In this document: positions 58,601-64,000 of the stretch, one piece after another
How positions within the stretch are numbered: the stretch's first letter is position 1
Layout of the letters: every line of letters starts with the position of its first letter
Assembly (NCBI RefSeq): GCF_949628265.1
Contig: NC_088789.1
Span: 9,974,886 to 10,038,885, forward strand
Reading direction: 5' to 3'
DNA from: Cloeon dipterum
Lineage: Eukaryota; Arthropoda; Insecta; Ephemeroptera; Baetidae
DNA length: 64,000 nucleotides
Translations under genes and position numbers: made by a program
Notes under the pieces: generated by a model
Seen by the model: the letters and a program-made list of their open reading frames with translations, nothing else
Database searches by the model: none
What the model was told of the DNA's origin: nothing

Positions 58601-58777
58601 TATTTAGCTACCATTAATGTTTTTTCCAAAGGTTTGGTCAAGCCGATGTGGAGTCCTATCCTGTACAAGGTTGCTGTCCATCATATAATGCAGTACATCG
58701 CAAATGGAGAAGACAGGGAGTTTGCTGAAAAGCTCAAGATAGGATTGCAGACAGCAAAGTTGGAAACAGTTGCTTAA
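52666..58777 (+). CDS. RPAP1: RNA polymerase II-associated protein 1
   Basis: Nineteen exons join in phase to 1229 aa: 52666-52783, 52859-52927, 53160-53284, 53428-53766, 53816-53987, 54043-54215, 54276-54634, 54700-54860, 56062-56329, 56381-56624, 56680-56751, 56803-57162, 57219-57499, 57565-57654, 57712-58034, 58090-58228, 58279-58444, 58495-58579, 58632-58777. The RPAP1 N-terminal domain is recognised by ELYEEQILEERNRLMATLKP and DTLSFFAKRK (about 165-200). The RPAP1 C-terminal domain starts at PARFDFQGNLLPPNADV, followed by YTLEELLLFSRSSVIQQRTI and a long alpha-solenoid. RPAP1 is needed for assembly and nuclear delivery of RNA polymerase II with RPAP3/R2TP-type chaperones. The N-terminal 100 residues are basic and poorly ordered. 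Most introns are 50-130 bases, but intron 8 is 1201 bases and carries an inserted repeat-like block. Confidence 0.95.
53007..53033. repeat. Short (AT)n microsatellite in RPAP1 intron 2
   Basis: An uninterrupted alternating AT run of about 25 bases lies inside the intron 52928-53159. Confidence 0.9.
55370..55620. repeat. GC-rich repeat-like block in RPAP1 intron 8
   Basis: This block sits in AT-rich intron DNA. It contains GGGTCCCT and its exact complement AGGGACCC about 50 bases apart (near 55429 and 55476), then an A-rich end (aaaaagagcaaaaaaatag). A GC-rich head with an A-rich tail suggests a SINE-like insertion. No A/B box pair is clear and no target-site duplication was confirmed. Confidence 0.35.
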
Positions 58778-59293
58778 GTAGTTTTAAATTGTTTTAATTT
58801 TTTGTTTTCCAAATTGTATTTTTACAATTTTTCTGATGACAGTTTTCATTAAACAGATTAAACACAAAAGTTTTGTATCAACAACAAAAAGTGAATTATT
58901 TTTGCAATTAATGTTTCTCTGAAATTCATTCAGACTAAAAAAGCAAGAGTAAGAAATTATAAAAAGATATAAAATTCATCTTATGATATGTGAATAAATT
59001 ATCAATGCAGCACTTAGACTTAAATTGATGCTTCATAATCTGATGTGCTTAGTCCTCATGAAGTTATTTGCTTTGTCTTGGTTAACAAGTTCTGATGTCA
59101 GATGACCGCAATAAATTATTAAATCAAAGACAAGGGCTTGTGGGCTAGGTGATAATCATGCAGGAATTGCGAGTTCAAGTGGAACAAATAGTGATCAATA
59201 TTTCAGCCAGCACGTAATTGCTACGAGTTTCATAAGCCGCACGCGTAGCAAAGCATAGTCTTTGACCTTATGTTCCAGAGGGAGTGAGGAGCT
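58778..59293. other. Intergenic DNA between RPAP1 and the gustatory receptor locus
   Basis: It holds the RPAP1 3'UTR (ATTAAA near 58850) and the promoter side of the receptor locus. AT-rich; no further receptor exon was found in it. Confidence 0.4.
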
Positions 59294-61685
59294 ATGGTGT
59301 TTCTTTTAGAGGCTCTGTTTCTAAAATTGGGGTTTTTGCTGGGAATTTTCCCGTATGCGCAATCTGGCACAGGTCAATTTCAGGTTTCCAATTTTGGCCT
59401 GTTTCTCCTTTTGGCTAACTTTCTTTTTTCTCTTTACAACGAAGCAGATATTTTGATTTACGATATAATCAGACTTTTGACAAAAGCTTCTTTTAAAAGC
59501 GGAGCTGAAATTTACCCAGTGGTTTTATTTACCGTAAGCTCGTGCCTCGGAATATTGATTGGAATTTTAAATGCGTTTTGGAAATTGGAGTTGACTTTAG
59601 AAATTTTCAATCGTTTGAATAACTTATTACCTGGGGCCAATAATAACTCTTCTTTTATAAATTTTGCAGATTTTAGCAAATTTTTCGCGTGCATTTTCGT
59701 GTTATTGCCATCAACCGCTTTTTACGTGATGCATGATTTGATTCACTTCTTGCAATTTGGCAAAACTCGTCTTTTCATAACCTATCTGTCCACCGACTGG
59801 TGCACCATGGGTCCCTTGTACGTGGAAGGTCTATTTGCGCTTACTTGTTTAAAAACCTGCGAGTGCCTAGACCAAATATCTAGCTCGACCATGGAAATCG
59901 GGGAATCAAAACACCTCTCTGCTAAATTCTGCGAAATTTGTGAAATCGTTTGGAAAATCAACCGAAGGTGTGCTGAGTCAATCATAAATTTAAACCAGAA
60001 AAAACCTATGATTTAATTTATTGTATCTAAAAGGTTCAGTCTAGACTTCTTAATAAGCATATCGCTTGCTCCGCCGCTCCTCATTTCCTGCCTCTTAGTC
60101 TTGGTCTGCTCTTTCCTAAATATCGGCTCCTACGGTGAACTTAATTTGTTCTTCTACACGTCGTACGCAGTCTCATCGTTCGTCAGAACATCATACGTTT
60201 GCTACTTTTGCAGAAAATTGCTTGTCAAGGTAAAATTGTTTCAGCGCTTTGATTTAATAATTTATTCCCTTCGTCCTTGCAGAGATATATAGGAAAGGCG
60301 TTTTGCCATCAGCGCGATTATTTCAATTTTCTTATCAGCACACTTGTTAACCCCAATCTCTCCATCAAAATTTGGAATTGATGAGTAAATCTTTCCGTTT
60401 ATATATATTGACTATGAAAAGACACGGTATATCCTCCTGTTTCTTGATTTCAAGGCATTAGTATAGCTGAGCGAGCTCTTAAATACGGTTTGGGCCATGA
60501 ATTCATTTTTCTATCACTGGTCACTCGGTGCGACGTCTTGGGTCCTACTTTTGGCCCTCATCCTCGGTCTTTTTCCTGCTGCCCTTGTTCCCGGATGTAA
60601 ATTTGGGGAGGTGGGGGTTGGAGTTTTCATGTTCCTCGTTAACTTCAGCTTCGCAATGTTCATCAACGTCCGCAGCATTCACACGCAAAGCATCAAAATC
60701 TTGGAAATTCTCTCGGCAAATTCTAACGTTAAAACTGAAATTTATCCAATTATCACATTTATGACCAGTTTTCTAGTTTCGGTCATTGCGGGTTTACTAA
60801 GCGCTTATTTCCAAAGGCGACTAACGATTGATATATTAAATGACGTGATCGACACAAAGAACTTTATCAAGGTGTTACATGGGCCGTGAGTAGCATATGA
60901 TGTCAATAATAATTTACAGATACTGAATGATTAACTTTCCCATAATAGAATAATTTACAGCGATAGGCACATTTTGAAGCTTGTCATCGCAACGTATTTA
61001 TTAGTCATTTCATGCGCATTTTACGTCGGCTACGACATTATTCAGCATGTTGAATACGATGGCACATTGGAAGAGTTAATCGAATATCTAGGGATCGACT
61101 GGTGCTCCATGATTCCTCTATGTATAGAGTCGATTTTCGGAATTTTCTGTTTATACGTGTGCGAATGCTTGGATCAAATATGCGTCAGTCCGTGCAAGTA
61201 TTTTGTAATTCAATTTTTTCACATATATTTAAGCTTAACTCATCGTCAAAGGGACAATAAGCTATTGCTGCGAGTATTTGTCCACTTGTGCGCCACAGTG
61301 CAGAAAATAAACGAGCGTTTCGGTGTTGATTTCCTGATCAGCATTGCCATCGGACGAATCACTTTGTTGAGCAGTCTTTTCACGTTGATCTGTAGTCTAT
61401 TGGGTCTCGGCAGCTACGAGAGTCTCAACCCCGTATACCTGTGTTCTTATGCCACATCCTCCTTCGCCAGAATTTACTTTGTCTGTTATTTTTGCAGAAA
61501 AGTTATTCTGAAGGTACTTTAAAGAAATAACACAAGCAGTGTTTTTTTATTAGATCTAAAATCGTAAACGTAGTGAATTTTCTCATCAATATAAAAAATG
61601 TTGCAGATTGAGGAAACCAAATTGGAGCTGTTCAACAGGTGCGTTTCTGCACGACAGCAGAGAAATGAGCCACTACCCTTAGCTG

Positions 61686-61747
<62 letters not shown>

Positions 61748-61993
61748 AAAGTTTTCCATGGAGCTAAAAAAGAGCTAATTTTTTTATATTTTAAGATAAA
61801 ATGTGTGATGAACCGAAAGAAAATTGCAGCGTTTGATGCGTGTGGTTTCATCCAAATCAGTATGGACTTGCTCGGAGAAGTATTTATCAATTCGAGTTAA
61901 AAACTTCGTTTTAAATTTTTTCTCACATAGATCATCGGTTCTGTCATCACATATTTAGTGGTGTTGGTGCAATTCCAATTTCTGAAAAAGTGA
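59294..61993 (+). CDS. Gustatory receptor, isoform A (inferred to share 3' exons with isoform B)
   Basis: The body is encoded by 59294-59967 and 60034-60229 (290 residues). It is hydrophobic with several membrane spans and carries DWCTMGPLYVEGLF, CECLDQI, KINRRF and DFLISI, matching isoform B at aligned positions. It ends VCYFCRKLLVK with a good donor in phase 0. No C-terminal receptor exon lies between 60230 and 60496: the next acceptor gives a short frame unrelated to the family. Joining instead to 61607-61684, 61796-61879 and 61931-61993, all phase-compatible, gives 364 aa ending in the TYLVVLVQF signature. The family forms ligand-gated cation channels of taste neurons, with the C-terminus outside the cell. 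Without that long splice this would be a receptor gene lacking its last transmembrane segment. The body is confident; the shared ending is inferred. Confidence 0.75.
60497..61993 (+). CDS. Gustatory receptor, isoform B
   Basis: Five exons (60497-60885, 60961-61513, 61607-61684, 61796-61879, 61931-61993) join in phase to 388 aa, the normal size for an insect gustatory receptor. Body landmarks are DWCSMIPLCIESIF, CECLDQIC, KINERFGVDFLISI and VCYFCRKVILK. The 3' exons supply IEETKLELFNR, then KIAAFDACGFIQIS and IIGSVITYLVVLVQFQF, the family's C-terminal TYhhhhhQF motif in the last membrane span. The intron-exon layout of the body differs from body A: B has an intron near residue 130 that A lacks, and lacks A's intron after KINRR. 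A 36-base GT...AG stretch near 61199-61234 is in frame and could be a mini-intron, but I left it as coding because it is below usual intron length. Confidence 0.88.
61689..61745. repeat. (TA)n microsatellite in a receptor intron
   Basis: About 57 bases of perfect alternating TA fill half of the 111-base intron 61685-61795. The whole intron is a multiple of three and has no in-frame stop. Confidence 0.95.
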
Positions 61994-62316
61994 AGCAGCG
62001 CAAAAATGCTCCGCCAACGTCGCATTACTCTGCAATTAAATTTCTGTAGCTGGTTGATGTAAAATTTGAGTGATTAAATGTGCACGTCAGCCAAATAAAA
62101 ATTAGAGCACGCATGCGCTTGTGTGAAACAAAAAGCTTCTTCTCCTTTTAACCCTTTGCATCTCCAGAATTGAGAGATGCTCCAGTGAGGACCTGTTGTT
62201 GGTTGGCTGCGGCATAGCATCATGGGCACGCTTTTGCAGTCTTGAAATTGCGCCACGCCGTATAGGAAGAGCAGGAGGCTGAATACGTACTTTGGGAGCG
62301 CGTCTCACGGGCGAAA

Positions 62317-62383
62317 ATGAAGCCACCTGAGCTCGTTTTCTTCCTCGTGTGGAGTGCTTTTATTTCCAGTCTTTCTGCAGAAG
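62317..62383 (+). CDS. First coding exon of a secreted or membrane protein (partial)
   Basis: ATG at 62317 opens MKPPELVFFLVWSAFISSL followed by SAE, a typical signal peptide with a cleavage-like end. The exon ends at a strong donor (gaag|gtacga) in phase 1 after 22 codons. No acceptor continuing this frame was recognised before the window ends, so the rest of the gene lies to the right across a long first intron. The upstream 100 bases are GC-richer, as a promoter and 5'UTR would be. Identity cannot be told from the signal peptide alone. Confidence 0.5.
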
Positions 62384-64000
62384 GTACGAGGAATTTTTTT
62401 TCCGATTCAAGGTTGAGAGGAATAATATAGATCTTTTAATTTAGATTGTTTTGCATATTTAATTATGTAATTATTTTAATTCATTTATAGCTGAAAACAA
62501 TCCATTCTGATAAATAACATTAATTTATTGTTGAAGGGCATAGTTTTCTTTCCAGATAATCAGACCAAAAATTAATTAAAAATTGATAAAGAGGCCGTTT
62601 GACTACAAAAATTATATTTAAACAAAAAAGGCCAGCTTCTCCTTGAAAATAAAAAAAATATTCACATTCAATTTTAAAATCTCATTTTTCTCTTTGAGAA
62701 TAGTAGAATTCTTTGGGATAAATTTCCCTGTCAAAAGAGCATCAATTGACGGCTGGAAACGGCAGCTAAAATGCAGGGAAGTAAGATCGGGTTTTCAACG
62801 TCAACGAACCACATGCGCCTGGCGCTTGGCTTCAATTTTCGGAGCCTTTCTGCCGAACTTCATTGGAAACAAGTAAACTGTGAAATGAAACAGAAAAGCG
62901 GTGCCGGCGCATTCTAATTCCTTTGAGTACATAAACATTCGCGTGAGAGGCAACGACGCGGAGCCGCCAGGGCTGCATGCATTATTTCCAACAAAGCACT
63001 GTTGATAAACTTCCTGGCCACAAAAAAGGGACATTCACTCTCGTTTAGTGACACATGGCTGCATGGTTTTTTGTGCAGCCTCAAAAAAGGCTTGATTTCA
63101 ACACCATCTGAGCGGCGAGGCAGCGCGCAAGGCTCGATTTCGAGACGATTCGGCTGATTCTTCGCGTGCGCCGATTCGCGTTCGCTAAAGAGCACGCCTG
63201 CCCTCGGCAGCAAAAGTCGGGCCCATTCATGATGAAAAAAGTTCAAGTTCACTTCCGAATGAATCTTCAAAGATGCCATCTATCCGATTCAAGTGCGTCG
63301 GTCAGCTCTCACTCACAAATCGCGTTACGTCAGCCCTTAATTAACGAGCCCGCGATGCTGCTTCTCTCACATGTTAAATGAAACGATCAAGAATATATTG
63401 TGTAGCATGAGAGGGTAACTTGTGCGTTTTACTTTGGAAAGAGGAAGCCTGTCTGAGTGCACTTTTTAGCCAAAACACGTGTGGCTGGCACGCTCTCGAA
63501 GACCATGATTGCCTAATTTTCGCCAATAGGCTAGATTATAAGTTTTTGATAACTTCCAAAATAAATTTGTCCAAAAAAGTATTGAAATTAAAAATTTGAA
63601 ACTCTCATAAGTAATTGAAAGATCATCTCTGCCATGATTTCAAATAGCTATCCACACCCACTCCATGTTAACACTTCAAAAGCAAAAATTGTATGAAAAA
63701 TCTAAAATACTAAGTATTAATTTTAAAAAGTATTTCAATAGGAAATGAACTGAATATTTATAAATTATTTCTTTCACATCGACCCCGAGAGGTTTAAAAG
63801 TTAAATTTTAGAGTCAGAAATGTATTGTACCAACAGGGATACATAGGAAAATGAAAAATACTGCAGCTAAATTACAAAATCTAAAAAAATGAATAAATAA
63901 ATTTTTGCTTGTACTGTGCCTTTTCTTGCTATATTTTCTATTAATTATTAAATTTTATTTATTGACATGCAAGAATAACCAAGAATGAATGAATGAAATG
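62384..64000. other. Probable long first intron, no further exon seen
   Basis: Mostly AT-rich. A block at 62720-63400 is closer to even base composition and gives open frames on both strands, but none has splice-site or family support. It may be regulatory DNA. Confidence 0.35.

Noticed and set aside
60230-60390. A private C-terminal exon for receptor isoform A
   Set aside because: Frames from the acceptors here (about 60245 and 60282) give short soluble sequence without the TYhhhhhQF signature or a membrane span.

Overview
This window is nuclear DNA from an insect, or at least an arthropod. The evidence is AT-rich sequence, many genes split into short exons by small GT-AG introns (often 50-110 bases), an eye-type phospholipase C-beta (norpA) whose reconstructed length nearly equals that of the fly protein, and an insect-type gustatory receptor locus ending in the TYhhhhhQF signature (h = hydrophobic). 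No operons, IS elements, CRISPR arrays or prokaryotic signals are present. I cannot name the insect order from sequence alone. Exon boundaries were read by eye. Each junction was checked for GT/AG and for reading phase, so coordinates should be exact or within a base or two.

Layout, left to right. 1-2280: upstream and probable 5' noncoding region of norpA. 2281-8754 (+): norpA, 18 coding exons, 1092 aa. 8755-11552: GC-richer intergenic and promoter sequence. 11553-17680 (+): a roughly 1351-aa unrecognised nuclear-looking protein with lysine/glutamate-rich low complexity and a cysteine-rich C-terminal third. 19067-21276 (-): a small protein with a Cip/Kip-like cyclin-binding motif. 22719-23687 (+): ZNF511. 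24410-28978 (+): a protein with about 20 C2H2 fingers. 30082-32031 (+): a BEGAIN/TJAP1-family coiled-coil protein. 33611-38605 (-): Symplekin. 39043-43151 (+): MGRN1/RNF157 ubiquitin ligase. 44052-45280 (-): RpL10. 46517-48906 (-): ALDH7A1 (antiquitin). 49869-51225 (+): the base-excision-repair glycosylase NTHL1. 51370-52195 (-): NOL12. 52666-58777 (+): RPAP1. 59294-61993 (+): a gustatory receptor locus. 62317 onward (+): the first coding exon of a signal-peptide protein that runs off the window.

Much of the window is housekeeping: mRNA 3'-end processing (Symplekin), RNA polymerase II assembly (RPAP1), ribosome (RpL10), pre-rRNA processing (NOL12), DNA repair (NTHL1), lysine/aldehyde catabolism (ALDH7A1). 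The genes are packed with short divergent promoters (Symplekin/MGRN1, 437 bp; NOL12/RPAP1, 470 bp) and close convergent ends (NTHL1/NOL12, 144 bp).

The most interesting structure is the gustatory receptor locus. Two different receptor-body exon sets (59294-60229 and 60497-61513) both end in phase 0 at the same point of the receptor, but only one set of C-terminal exons (61607-61993) is present. This implies one gene with alternative 5' ends and a shared 3' end, like fly Gr28b or Gr39a. One of the shared-region introns carries a (TA)n microsatellite and is open in frame throughout. Other points of note are a nested hairpin in a norpA intron, a Cip/Kip-like protein whose kinase-binding half is missing or hidden, and a possible structured RNA inside an RpL10 intron.
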